Assembly: GCF_002812705.1 (NCBI RefSeq)
Contig: NZ_CP025030.1
Location: 1,488,001-1,552,000 of the forward strand
Direction of reading: 5' to 3'
Source: Achromobacter spanius
GTDB taxonomy: Bacteria; Pseudomonadota; Gammaproteobacteria; Burkholderiales; Burkholderiaceae_B
DNA: 64,000 nucleotides
The position numbers and the translations under genes are program-made. Of this stretch, positions 12,050 through 20,987 are shown piece by piece (within the stretch, counting starts at the first letter, position 1; the number at the start of each line of letters is the position of its first letter). A model generated the notes under the pieces. The model was not told the DNA's origin. It searched no databases and saw only the letters and a program-made list of their open reading frames with translations.

Positions 12050-12112
12050 TCAATAAGATGATTACGATATAAGAGACTTAATAATCATTATTTGATTGTC
12101 AATTTTATAATC
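12050..12112 (+). promoter_or_regulatory. Promoter cassette of exoprotein gene 2
   Basis: Same layout as copy 1: an AATCAATAAGATGATTACG block, palindrome AATAATCATTATT at 12080-12092 and -10 TATAAT at 12106-12111, with the same 20-base distance from palindrome centre to -10. The ~190 bases around it differ from copy 3 at a single position. Confidence 0.55.
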
Positions 12113-12140
12113 ATGAGCTGCGATTGTTTGGCGTGTTAGT

Positions 12141-12182
12141 CTCGTCTCCCAAGATTTGGTTAATCAAGACGAGGAGCAGTAA
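12141..12182 (+). promoter_or_regulatory. Leader hairpin over the ribosome binding site (copy 2)
   Basis: CTCGTCT (12141-12147) pairs with AGACGAG (12167-12173); an outer T-G pair (12140 and 12174) replaces the C-G of copy 1. The right arm overlaps GAGGAG at 12171-12176, six bases before the ATG. Confidence 0.6.
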
Positions 12183-14978
12183 ATGAATAATCGCAGCCAG
12201 ATAATTAAAAATAAAAAACAACGACGGGCGCGTCGTTCTTTGCCAACCGCCTATCCGATTTTGGCGTGCATGTCATCGTCCATGATTTTGCTTGCCGGTT
12301 CTGCCTACGCGCAGAATCTACCCATGGGCGGCAATATCACCAGCGGGAAAGGCAGTATTTCTGAACCCAATCGCCTGTCGAAGAAAATCGAGCAGGCGAG
12401 CGACAAGCTGTCCATCGACTGGACCAGTTTCAATATTGCCTCGGGCAGCCGAGTGGATTTTCATCAGCCCGACGCCAACGCCATAGCCTTGAACCGCGTC
12501 GTCGGCATCAATGGCAGCAAGATCATGGGGCAACTCAACGCCAATGGCCGTGTGTTCCTGATCAACCCCAACGGGGTGTTGTTCGGCAAGACCGCGAAGG
12601 TCAACGTAGGCGGCTTGGTGGCGTCGACGTTGAAGCTGAGCAATGAAGATTTCAACGAGGGTCGATTCCGCTTTGTGGGCGACGGCCGCCCGACGTTGGC
12701 AAGTGTGGTCAACGAAGGTGTGTTGGTTGCGGCAGAGGGCGGAACGATCGCGTTGCTGGGTGGGCAGGTTGAAAACAAGGGTGTCATCCGCGCGAAGCAG
12801 GGCGCCATCGCGCTGGCGGCGGGCGAGCGTATTACGCTCGGCGTTTCCGAGGATGGGCTGCTGAACGTAGAGATTGATCAGGCGGGGTTGAATGCCTTGG
12901 TCAGCAACCAGAATGCGCTGACGGCGCAGGGTGGTCAGGTGACGCTCAAAGCTCGCGCTGCCAATGCCGTGGCGCACGCGGTCGTGAATAACCAGGGTTT
13001 GATCGAAGCGCAAACGCTGAATGGCCGCTCGGGCAAGATCGTTCTGGACGGTGGTGAGCAAGGCACGGTATTGGCGGCAGGCACATTGAACGCCAGCGCG
13101 TTCAGTGGCAACGCCGGTGATATTACGGTGCAAGGCCAGCGCGTGGACCTGCGTGGGAATCTACTCGCGACAGCCGGCGGACAGGGCGATGGCGGTAACG
13201 TTCTGGTCCAGGGCAGGCAAGTGCAGATGGAAGGTAGCGCCCAGGTCGATACACGCGCGGCGACGGGCAACGTTGGCTGGCTGACGCTTGAAGCGGATCA
13301 AATCAGCGTGACGACGCAGGAAGTGCCGCTGGTCAGCGGTATCAGTGGCGAGCATCTGAATCAGCAATTGGCCAAAAACAATATTGCGCTGAAATCCACG
13401 CAGGGCGACCTTCGCGTTCTGGAAGAAATTAGCTGGGACGCCGATACGACGTTGAGCCTGGATGCCAAGAAATCCGTGCGGCTGAATGCGAATGTCGAGG
13501 TAAGCGGGGATAAGGCGGGCTTCGTGATGAACCATGGCGCGGATGCGGACTATATCTTGGGCAAGGACGTCGCGGTGACGTTGCCTGGAGCCCAAGCAAG
13601 CTTGCGCATCAACGGGCAGGATTATCAGCTCATTCGCAATGTTCACGAGCTTCAGGCTATCGAGAATAATCTGAACGGCTATTACGCCTTGGCCAATCGG
13701 ATCGACGCGAGTGAGACCGCGGATTGGAATGGGGGCAGGGGATTTGTGCCGATTGGTGGATACTACCGAACACCCCAAGAAAAATTCCAGGGAGAGCTTA
13801 CCGGCCTGGGACATACAATCGACCATCTGACGATTAAAATGGATTCTTCGAATACTGTTAAACAGGTGGGAGTTTTCAGTAATTCCTATGGTGTGCTTAG
13901 AAATATTGGTCTGGTCAATCAGAATATTTCTGTAGCACGCCCAAATCAGCAAAATATTATAGGCGGCTTGGTCGCGGTCAACGCTGGCGTGGTGAAGTAT
14001 GCCCACTCTTCGGGTCAAACTTCGACGACCAGATTCAGCCACATAATCGGTGGACTCGTTGGATATAACCTAGGCGAAATTCTCCAGTCACATTCTCGCA
14101 GTGTGCTTCGAGGTGGCCCTTCCGATGCTTTCGAACTTGCGTACGTCGGTGGTTTGGTTGGCCTCAACAGCGGACGCATTGCGCATTCCTATGCGACGGG
14201 AGACATTCACGGAAAACTGTCGGCGAGCGGAGGTCTGGTGGGTAGAAATCGCGGAACCGGGAGTATCGAGTATACGTACGCAACCGGCAATATCGCTTCA
14301 ACCATTTTTGCGGGAGGGTTGGTGGGCGAGAACGGCGGCCAGATTAGCAACAGCCATGCTCGCGGAAGCACTGATGGCGAGTACTATTCTGGCGGGCTGG
14401 TGGGAAGCAACAACGAAACCGGGATCATTATGGACTCTCGGGCATCAGGAGACGCGACAAACCGATCCCATTTCGGGAGAGCGGGCGGCTTGGCGGGCCA
14501 GAACTTTGGGCTGATTAACCGCAGCCATGCCTCGGGCAGTGCAAATGGTAGCAGGGATAATTTGGTAGGCGGCTTGGTTGGGTCTAACGAGCGTAGTGGG
14601 ACAATCCGCGACTCTTCCGCAAGCGGTACGGTGACTGCCGGGTTCGAAAATCGAAGGGATCGGGTCGGGACGGTTGGAGGGCTGGTGGGTAGCAACGCCG
14701 GTCTGATCGCCAACTCGTACGCCAGTGGCAATGTTATAGGCCTTCACGATCAGAACGCAGTGGGGGGACTCGTCGGTCTTAATAGCGGCCTCATTGAGCA
14801 GTCTTATTCCAGCGGAGCCGTCATAGGCAAGGGTATTCAGGGCAGTCTGGTTGGATGGAACGTCCATCCGGATTCAGATGGGACCCTCAGTGAAATCCGC
14901 CAATCCCTGGGCTCCGGCACCGTCAACGGCGAGGATGGCCCTCAGGTCGGGCTCGACGAAGGCACCTTCGAATGGTGA
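12183..14978 (+). CDS. FHA/HMW-type TpsA exoprotein with GLUG repeats, copy 2
   Basis: Second tandem paralogue (931 aa), ATG start after GAGGAG. It has the same signal peptide, TPS domain and beta-helix region as copy 1; the first ~500 residues are nearly identical, and divergence begins just after the FVPIGG motif. The C-terminal half has about eleven GLUG repeats and ends GTFEW. At individual sites it sides with copy 1 (VVGING), with copy 3 (GKDVAV) or with copy 4 (SGKIVLD), a mosaic pattern pointing to gene conversion. Function as a surface or released adhesin is inferred from the domain family only. Confidence 0.85.
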   Translation: MNNRSQIIKNKKQRRARRSLPTAYPILACMSSSMILLAGSAYAQNLPMGGNITSGKGSISEPNRLSKKIEQASDKLSIDWTSFNIASGSRVDFHQPDANAIALNRVVGINGSKIMGQLNANGRVFLINPNGVLFGKTAKVNVGGLVASTLKLSNEDFNEGRFRFVGDGRPTLASVVNEGVLVAAEGGTIALLGGQVENKGVIRAKQGAIALAAGERITLGVSEDGLLNVEIDQAGLNALVSNQNALTAQGGQVTLKARAANAVAHAVVNNQGLIEAQTLNGRSGKIVLDGGEQGTVLAAGTLNASAFSGNAGDITVQGQRVDLRGNLLATAGGQGDGGNVLVQGRQVQMEGSAQVDTRAATGNVGWLTLEADQISVTTQEVPLVSGISGEHLNQQLAKNNIALKSTQGDLRVLEEISWDADTTLSLDAKKSVRLNANVEVSGDKAGFVMNHGADADYILGKDVAVTLPGAQASLRINGQDYQLIRNVHELQAIENNLNGYYALANRIDASETADWNGGRGFVPIGGYYRTPQEKFQGELTGLGHTIDHLTIKMDSSNTVKQVGVFSNSYGVLRNIGLVNQNISVARPNQQNIIGGLVAVNAGVVKYAHSSGQTSTTRFSHIIGGLVGYNLGEILQSHSRSVLRGGPSDAFELAYVGGLVGLNSGRIAHSYATGDIHGKLSASGGLVGRNRGTGSIEYTYATGNIASTIFAGGLVGENGGQISNSHARGSTDGEYYSGGLVGSNNETGIIMDSRASGDATNRSHFGRAGGLAGQNFGLINRSHASGSANGSRDNLVGGLVGSNERSGTIRDSSASGTVTAGFENRRDRVGTVGGLVGSNAGLIANSYASGNVIGLHDQNAVGGLVGLNSGLIEQSYSSGAVIGKGIQGSLVGWNVHPDSDGTLSEIRQSLGSGTVNGEDGPQVGLDEGTFEW

Positions 14979-15003
14979 TTCCCTCCACTCGCTGAAGCAA
15001 TCC

Positions 15004-15041
15004 AAATCCCCCCGCAATTTTTCGGGGGGTTTCATTTTTAA
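15004..15041 (+). terminator. Terminator after exoprotein gene 2
   Basis: A C/G-rich stem (CCCCCCG / CGGGGGG) is followed by TTTCATTTTTA. It is homologous to the copy 1 terminator with small changes in the loop. Confidence 0.78.
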
Positions 15042-15048
15042 ACGCTAA

Positions 15049-15112
15049 ATCAATAAGATGATTACGATATAAGAGACTTAATAGTCATTATTTGATTGTC
15101 AATTTTATAATC
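15049..15112 (+). promoter_or_regulatory. Promoter cassette of exoprotein gene 3
   Basis: Almost identical to the copy 2 cassette. The palindrome has one change (AATAGTCATTATT at 15080-15092), which breaks one pair of the inverted repeat; -10 TATAAT is at 15106-15111. Confidence 0.52.
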
Positions 15113-15140
15113 ATGAGCTGCGATTGTTTGGCGTGTTAGT

Positions 15141-15182
15141 CTCGTCTCCCAAGATTTGGTTAATCAAGACGAGGAGCAGTAA
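15141..15182 (+). promoter_or_regulatory. Leader hairpin over the ribosome binding site (copy 3)
   Basis: Identical to copy 2: CTCGTCT at 15141-15147 pairs with AGACGAG at 15167-15173, and GAGGAG lies six bases before the ATG. Confidence 0.6.
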
Positions 15183-17981
15183 ATGAATAATCGCAGCCAG
15201 ATAATTAAAAATAAAAAACAACGACGAGCGCGTCGTGCGTTGCGAACCGCATATCCAATTTTGGCGTGCGTGTCATCGTCCATGATGTTGCTTGCCGGTT
15301 CAGCCTATGCGCAGAACTTGCCCATGGGCGGCAATATCACCAGCGGGAAAGGCAGTATTTCTGAACCCAATCGCCTGTCGAAAAAAATCCAGCAGACGAG
15401 CGACAAACTGTCCATAGACTGGACCAGTTTCAATATTGCCTCGGGCAGCCGGGTGGATTTTCATCAGCCTGACGCCAACGCCATTGCCTTGAACCGTGTT
15501 ATCGGCACTGACGGCAGCAAGATCATGGGGCAACTCAACGCGAATGGCCGTGTGTTTCTGATCAACCCCAACGGGGTGTTGTTCGGCAAGACCGCGAAGG
15601 TCAGTGTCGGCGGCTTGGTGGCGTCGACGTTGAAGCTGAGCAATGAAGATTTCAACGAAGGCCGATTCCGCTTTATCGGCGACGGCCGCCCGACGTTGGC
15701 AAGTGTGGTCAACGAAGGTGTGTTGGTTGCGGCAGAGGGCGGAACGATCGCGTTGCTGGGTGGGCAGGTTGAAAACAAGGGTGTCATCCGCGCGAAGCAG
15801 GGCGCCATCGCGCTGGCGGCGGGCGAGCGTATTTCGCTCGGCGTTTCCGAGGATGGGCTGCTGAACGTAGAGATTGATCAGGCGGGGTTGAATGCCTTGG
15901 TCAGCAACCACAACGCGCTGACGGCGCAGGGTGGGCAGGTGACGCTCAAAGCCCGCGCCAGCAATGCCGTGGCACATGCCGTTGTGAACAACCAGGGTTT
16001 GATCGAAGCGCAAACGCTGAATGGCCGCTCGGGCACGATCGTGCTGGATGGTGGTGAGCAAGGCACGGTACTGGCCGCAGGCACATTGAACGCCAGCGCG
16101 TTCAGTGGCAACGCCGGTGATATTACGGTGCAAGGCCAGCGCGTGGACCTGCGTGGGAATCTACTCGCGACAGCCGGCGGACAGGGCGATGGCGGCAACG
16201 TTCTGGTTCAGGGACGGCAAGTGCAGATGGAAGGCAGCGCACAGGTCGATACGCGCGCGGCGGCGGGCAATGGCGGTTGGTTGACGCTTGAAGCGGATCA
16301 AATCAGCGTGACAACGCAGGAAGTGCCGCTGGTCAGCGGTATCAGTGGCGAGCATCTGAATCAGCAATTGGCCAAAAACAATATTGCGCTGAAATCCACG
16401 CAGGGCGACCTTCGCGTTCTGGAAGAAATTAGCTGGGATGCCGATACAACGCTGAGCCTGGATGCCAAGAAATCCGTGCGGCTGAATGCGAATGTCGAGG
16501 TAAGCGGGGATAAGGCGGGCTTCGTGATGAACCATGGCGCGGATGCGGACTATATCTTGGGCAAGGACGTCGCGGTGACGTTGCCTGGAGCCCAAGCAAG
16601 CTTGCGCATCAACGGGCAGGATTATCAGCTCATTCGCAATGTGCATGAGCTGCAAGCCGTAGAGAATAATCTGAACGGCTATTACGCCTTGGCCAATCGG
16701 ATCGACGCAAGTGAGACGGCCGATTGGAATAAGGGCGGGGGATTCGTGCCGATTGGCGGAGATGGCGGGAGCGTCAAGGACAGATTTAACGGAACGCTGA
16801 CCGGCTTGGGGCATTCAGTCGACAATTTGACGATCAAGGTTGATTCCTCAAATACTGTTAAGCAAGTCGGATTGTTCAGTAATTCCTACGGTGTACTCAG
16901 AAATATCGGCTTGCTCAATCAGAATATTTCCGCAGCCCGCGTTGGCCGTCCTAACTTTGTGGGCGGATTGGTCGCGGCCAATTTTGGAACGGTGAAGTAC
17001 GCCCACTCATCCGGCCAAATCGTTACCACGCAGATCAAGGACTCGCTGGGTGGTCTTGTTGGAGTTAACGAGGGAGAGGTGCTCCATTCCTATTCCCGCA
17101 GTGTGGTGCGAGGTGTTCCCGCATTGGGCGGCCAATTGGGATACGTAGGCGGTTTGGTGGGCAAAAATAGCGGGCGCATCGCGCATTCCCACGCGACAGG
17201 CGACGTTCATGGCGGATTTTCGTCGGCCGGAGGCTTGGTCGGGGCAAATATCGAACGGGGGAACATTCAAAACTCCTACGCAACGGGAAATACGACTTCC
17301 AGCTTTCTTGCTGGCGGGTTGGCGGGCATTAATCGCGGCCAGATCAGCAACGGCCATGCCAGGGGTAATGTGTCCGGCCGGAACAATACGGGGGGATTAG
17401 TCGGCATCAACGGCGTGGCGGGAATAATTGTGGATTCTCGAGCATCGGGAGATGCTGTCAGCCAATATTTCGGCGTCGGCGGTTTGGTGGGGACTAACGA
17501 AGGAATGATCAAGCGTGCCCATGCATCGGGGAATGTGAAGGGAAATGTCAATGCCGTGGGTGGATTGGTGGGGACCAATCTGGGAGGGATGATCAGCGAT
17601 TCTTCGGCTAGTGGAACCGCGACTGCCGGTGATCATTCTACGAACATGAGCGGCGCGGTGGGTGGCTTGGTGGGTCAAAACTCGCAATATGAAGGGCGCG
17701 CCGGCACGATCATTAATTCGTACGCCAGCGGCGATGTCATAGGAACTCGAGATCAGGACATGGTGGGAGGGCTGGTTGGCTCGAACTTGGGCGTGATCCA
17801 AGCTTCTTATTCCAGCGGCCACGTGTCGGGCAAGGGCATCAAGGGCAGCCTGGTGGGATGGAACTTCCATCCTGATTCCTATGGATCCGTCAGCGAAATC
17901 CGCCAATCCGTTGGTTCCGGCACCGTCGACGGCCAGGAAGGTCCACAGGTCGGCATAGATCAAGGCACCTTCGATTGGTGA
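15183..17981 (+). CDS. FHA/HMW-type TpsA exoprotein with GLUG repeats, copy 3
   Basis: Third paralogue (932 aa), starting exactly 3,000 bases after copy 2. Signal peptide to AYA-QN, TPS domain with NPNGVLFG, beta-helix region, then about eleven GLUG repeats that differ from the other copies in linker sequence. In the TPS domain it shares VIGTDG and RAAAGNGG with copy 4, but its promoter and leader are those of copy 2. It ends VDGQEGPQVG...GTFDW, a variant of the shared C-terminal block. Role inferred as in copy 1. Confidence 0.85.
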   Translation: MNNRSQIIKNKKQRRARRALRTAYPILACVSSSMMLLAGSAYAQNLPMGGNITSGKGSISEPNRLSKKIQQTSDKLSIDWTSFNIASGSRVDFHQPDANAIALNRVIGTDGSKIMGQLNANGRVFLINPNGVLFGKTAKVSVGGLVASTLKLSNEDFNEGRFRFIGDGRPTLASVVNEGVLVAAEGGTIALLGGQVENKGVIRAKQGAIALAAGERISLGVSEDGLLNVEIDQAGLNALVSNHNALTAQGGQVTLKARASNAVAHAVVNNQGLIEAQTLNGRSGTIVLDGGEQGTVLAAGTLNASAFSGNAGDITVQGQRVDLRGNLLATAGGQGDGGNVLVQGRQVQMEGSAQVDTRAAAGNGGWLTLEADQISVTTQEVPLVSGISGEHLNQQLAKNNIALKSTQGDLRVLEEISWDADTTLSLDAKKSVRLNANVEVSGDKAGFVMNHGADADYILGKDVAVTLPGAQASLRINGQDYQLIRNVHELQAVENNLNGYYALANRIDASETADWNKGGGFVPIGGDGGSVKDRFNGTLTGLGHSVDNLTIKVDSSNTVKQVGLFSNSYGVLRNIGLLNQNISAARVGRPNFVGGLVAANFGTVKYAHSSGQIVTTQIKDSLGGLVGVNEGEVLHSYSRSVVRGVPALGGQLGYVGGLVGKNSGRIAHSHATGDVHGGFSSAGGLVGANIERGNIQNSYATGNTTSSFLAGGLAGINRGQISNGHARGNVSGRNNTGGLVGINGVAGIIVDSRASGDAVSQYFGVGGLVGTNEGMIKRAHASGNVKGNVNAVGGLVGTNLGGMISDSSASGTATAGDHSTNMSGAVGGLVGQNSQYEGRAGTIINSYASGDVIGTRDQDMVGGLVGSNLGVIQASYSSGHVSGKGIKGSLVGWNFHPDSYGSVSEIRQSVGSGTVDGQEGPQVGIDQGTFDW

Positions 17982-18005
17982 TCCCGTCTATGCAATGACG
18001 CGCTT

Positions 18006-18038
18006 AAAAGCCCTCGAAAATCGCGAGGGCTTTTCATT
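18006..18038 (+). terminator. Terminator after exoprotein gene 3
   Basis: AAAAGCCCTCG pairs with CGAGGGCTTTT and is followed by CATTA. It resembles the ssb terminator more than those after copies 1 and 2. Confidence 0.8.
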
Positions 18039-18050
18039 ACGGAACCGTTT

Positions 18051-18115
18051 AATCAATAAGATGATTACGATATGCATGGCGGAATAATCATTATTTGACT
18101 GCCGGTTTTCAAATC
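18051..18115 (+). promoter_or_regulatory. Promoter cassette of exoprotein gene 4, degenerate -10
   Basis: The AATCAATAAGATGATTACGATAT block and the palindrome AATAATCATTATT (18083-18095) are kept. The position of the -10 reads TCAAAT (18109-18114) instead of TATAAT. This copy may be transcribed poorly or from another site. Confidence 0.45.
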
Positions 18116-18143
18116 ATGATTTGCGATTATTTAGCATGTTAGT

Positions 18144-18185
18144 CTCGTCCCCCCAAAGTTTCAGTTATTAAGACGAGGAAGGTAA
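18144..18185 (+). promoter_or_regulatory. Leader hairpin over the ribosome binding site (copy 4)
   Basis: CTCGTC (18144-18149) pairs with GACGAG (18172-18177), one pair shorter than in copies 2 and 3. The Shine-Dalgarno region is GAGGAAGG, four bases from the ATG, so part of it lies outside the stem. Confidence 0.5.
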
Positions 18186-20987
18186 ATGAATAATCGCCGC
18201 CAATCTGTCAAAAATAAAAAAGAACGACGAGCACGTCGCGCATTAAGAACCGCATATCCAATTTTAGTGTGCGTGTCGTCGTCCATGATGTTGCTTGCCG
18301 GTTCAGCCTATGCGCAGAACTTGCCCATGGGCGGCAATATCACCAGCGGGAAAGGCAGTATTTCTGAACCCAATCGCCTGTCGAAAAAAATCCAGCAGAC
18401 CAGTGAGAAGCTATCCATAGACTGGACCAGTTTCAATATTGCCTCGGGCAGCCGAGTGGATTTTCAGCAGCCCAACGCCAACGCTATTGCATTGAACCGT
18501 GTTATCGGCACTGACGGCAGCAAGATCATGGGGCAACTCAACGCGAATGGCCGTGTGTTCCTGATCAACCCCAATGGGGTGTTGTTCGGCAAGACCGCCA
18601 AGGTCAACGTGGGGGGCTTGGTGGCGTCGACGTTGAAGCTGAGCAATGAAGATTTCAACGAGGGTCGATTCCGCTTTATCGGCGACGGCCGCCCGACGTT
18701 GGCAAGTGTGGTCAACGAAGGCGTGTTGGTTGCGGCAGAGGGCGGAACGATCGCGTTGCTGGGTGGGCAGGTTGAAAACAAGGGTGTCATCCGGGCCAAA
18801 CAGGGCGCCATCGCGCTGGCGGCGGGAGAGCGCATCACGCTCGGCGTTTCCGAGGATGGGCTGCTGAACGTAGAGATCGATCAGGCGGGGTTGAATGCCT
18901 TGGTCAGCAACCACAATGCGCTGACTGCGCAGGGTGGCCAAGTAACGCTAAAAGCTCGCGCCAGCAATGCCGTGGCGCACGCGGTCGTGAACAACCAGGG
19001 TCTTATCGAAGCACAAACGCTGAATGGCCGCTCGGGCAAGATCGTGCTGGATGGTGGTGAGCAAGGCACGGTACTGGCCGCAGGCACATTGAACGCCAGC
19101 GCGTTCAGTGGCAACGCTGGTGATATTACGGTGCAAGGCCAGCGCGTGGATTTGCGTGGGAATCTCCTGGCGACAGCCGGTGGACAAGGCGATGGCGGCA
19201 ACGTTCTGGTTCAGGGTCGGCAAGTGCAGATGGAAGGCAGCGCACAGGTCGATACGCGCGCGGCGGCGGGCAATGGCGGTTGGTTGACGCTTGAAGCGGA
19301 TCAAATCAGCGTGACAACGCAGGAAGTGCCGCTGGTCAGCGGTATCAGTGGCGAGCATTTGAATCAGCAATTGGCCAAAAACAATATCGCGCTGAAATCC
19401 ACGCAAGGCGACCTTCGCGTTCTGGAAGAAATTAGCTGGGATGCCGATACGACGCTGAGCCTGGATGCGAAGAAATCCGTACGGCTGAATGCAAATGTCG
19501 AGGTAAGCGGGGATAAGGCGGGTTTCGTGATGAACCATGGCGCCGACGCCGACTATATTTTGGGTAAGAACGTCACAGTGACGTTGCCCGGGGCGCAAGC
19601 AAGCTTACGCATCAATGGGCAGGATTATCAGCTCATTCGTAATGTGCATGAGCTACAAGCCATTGACAACAAATTGGACGGCTTTTACGCGTTGGCTAAT
19701 GGAATCGACGCCAGTGAAACGGCGACTTGGCATGCGGGCGCAGGGTTTAGACCGATTGGGGGGGATAACGGAAGTGAAACGCACAGATTCCGAGGTGTTT
19801 TGACCGGCATGGGTCATGCCGTGAATAAGCTGACGATGAACGTGGATTCGTCGGACTATAAGGGATATGTGGGGGTATTCAGCGATTCATATGGCGTGCT
19901 AAGAAACGTCGGATTGCAGGACTACAGTATTTCCGCAAGCGGACTTGACTCTTCCTACGCTGTGGGAGGACTGGTAGGGGCGAATTTTGGCGTGGTGAAG
20001 TACGCTCACACCTCGGGGCAAATCCGGACGACACAAATCGTGAATTTACTGGGCGGACTAGTCGGATACAACGTTGGCGAGGTGTCGAACTCCTATTCGC
20101 ATGGCACCGTGGACGGCGCCTCAAATCATGGTGGCAAGAGTATGTCCGGCGGTTTGGTCGGCTCGAATGAGGGTCGTATCGCTCGCTCATACTCGACTGC
20201 GGTGATTAACGGGAGGCAGTCATATGCCGGAGGATTGGTCGGCTCAAACTATGGTGGAAAAATTGAGCAGTCTTACGCGACCGGTGACGTTTCCAGCCTT
20301 TTCTATGCCGGCGGGTTGGCCGGTGAAAACTACGGCTCAATCAATAACAGTTACGCAAGCGGAAATAGCAGTGGTCATACAGCGGGCGGGCTGGTGGGGC
20401 TGAACTTCCCAGGGCGGACCATCGCAGATTCGCGAGCATCAGGGAATGCGACGTCGACGTCCGGAGGCTATTTAGGCGGTTTGGTTGGTGAGAACGCTGG
20501 GTTGATCCTTCGCAGCCACGCATCGGGAGACGCCACCGGAGGCCAGGACAGCAGGGTTGGCGGATTGGTGGGGATAAACCGGGGTGGAATTATTCGCCAA
20601 TCCTCCGCCAGTGGCATGGCCACGACCGGGGGGCGTTCGTCCGGCGCTTATCCGAGGGGTAGCGCCGGTGGGTTGGTTGGAAGCAATTTCAGCGCGCACG
20701 GAAATACGGCGCTGATCATCGATTCCTATGCCAGCGGCAACGCGGCGGGCACCCACGAGCAAGACGCCGTGGGCGGGTTGGTGGGCGCAAATTCCGGCGT
20801 GATCGAAAGCTCTTCTTCCAGTGGCCAAGCCTTGGGCAAGGGCATCATGGGCAGTCTCGTAGGATGGAATTTCCACCCGGACACTTATGGCACCGAAAGT
20901 GAAATCCGCCAGTCCTTGGGTTCCGGCACTGTCAACGGCGAAAACGGCCCCCAGGTCGGCATCGACCAAGGCACCTTCGAATGGTAA
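18186..20987 (+). CDS. FHA/HMW-type TpsA exoprotein with GLUG repeats, copy 4
   Basis: Fourth paralogue (933 aa). The N-terminal half again matches the others; residues around GKNVTVTLPGAQ are shared with copy 1 rather than with its neighbour copy 3. The C-terminal GLUG region is the most diverged of the four, diverging from about residue 495 onwards. It contains a G7 tract at 19758-19764. The gene ends directly against the end of the convergent LysR gene with no terminator between. Adhesin role inferred from family. Confidence 0.85.
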   Translation: MNNRRQSVKNKKERRARRALRTAYPILVCVSSSMMLLAGSAYAQNLPMGGNITSGKGSISEPNRLSKKIQQTSEKLSIDWTSFNIASGSRVDFQQPNANAIALNRVIGTDGSKIMGQLNANGRVFLINPNGVLFGKTAKVNVGGLVASTLKLSNEDFNEGRFRFIGDGRPTLASVVNEGVLVAAEGGTIALLGGQVENKGVIRAKQGAIALAAGERITLGVSEDGLLNVEIDQAGLNALVSNHNALTAQGGQVTLKARASNAVAHAVVNNQGLIEAQTLNGRSGKIVLDGGEQGTVLAAGTLNASAFSGNAGDITVQGQRVDLRGNLLATAGGQGDGGNVLVQGRQVQMEGSAQVDTRAAAGNGGWLTLEADQISVTTQEVPLVSGISGEHLNQQLAKNNIALKSTQGDLRVLEEISWDADTTLSLDAKKSVRLNANVEVSGDKAGFVMNHGADADYILGKNVTVTLPGAQASLRINGQDYQLIRNVHELQAIDNKLDGFYALANGIDASETATWHAGAGFRPIGGDNGSETHRFRGVLTGMGHAVNKLTMNVDSSDYKGYVGVFSDSYGVLRNVGLQDYSISASGLDSSYAVGGLVGANFGVVKYAHTSGQIRTTQIVNLLGGLVGYNVGEVSNSYSHGTVDGASNHGGKSMSGGLVGSNEGRIARSYSTAVINGRQSYAGGLVGSNYGGKIEQSYATGDVSSLFYAGGLAGENYGSINNSYASGNSSGHTAGGLVGLNFPGRTIADSRASGNATSTSGGYLGGLVGENAGLILRSHASGDATGGQDSRVGGLVGINRGGIIRQSSASGMATTGGRSSGAYPRGSAGGLVGSNFSAHGNTALIIDSYASGNAAGTHEQDAVGGLVGANSGVIESSSSSGQALGKGIMGSLVGWNFHPDTYGTESEIRQSLGSGTVNGENGPQVGIDQGTFEW

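Noticed and set aside
9105..20987. Tandem 3-kb repeats read as an insertion element or composite transposon
   Set aside because: No transposase, terminal inverted repeats or target duplications are seen; each unit is simply a gene with promoter.
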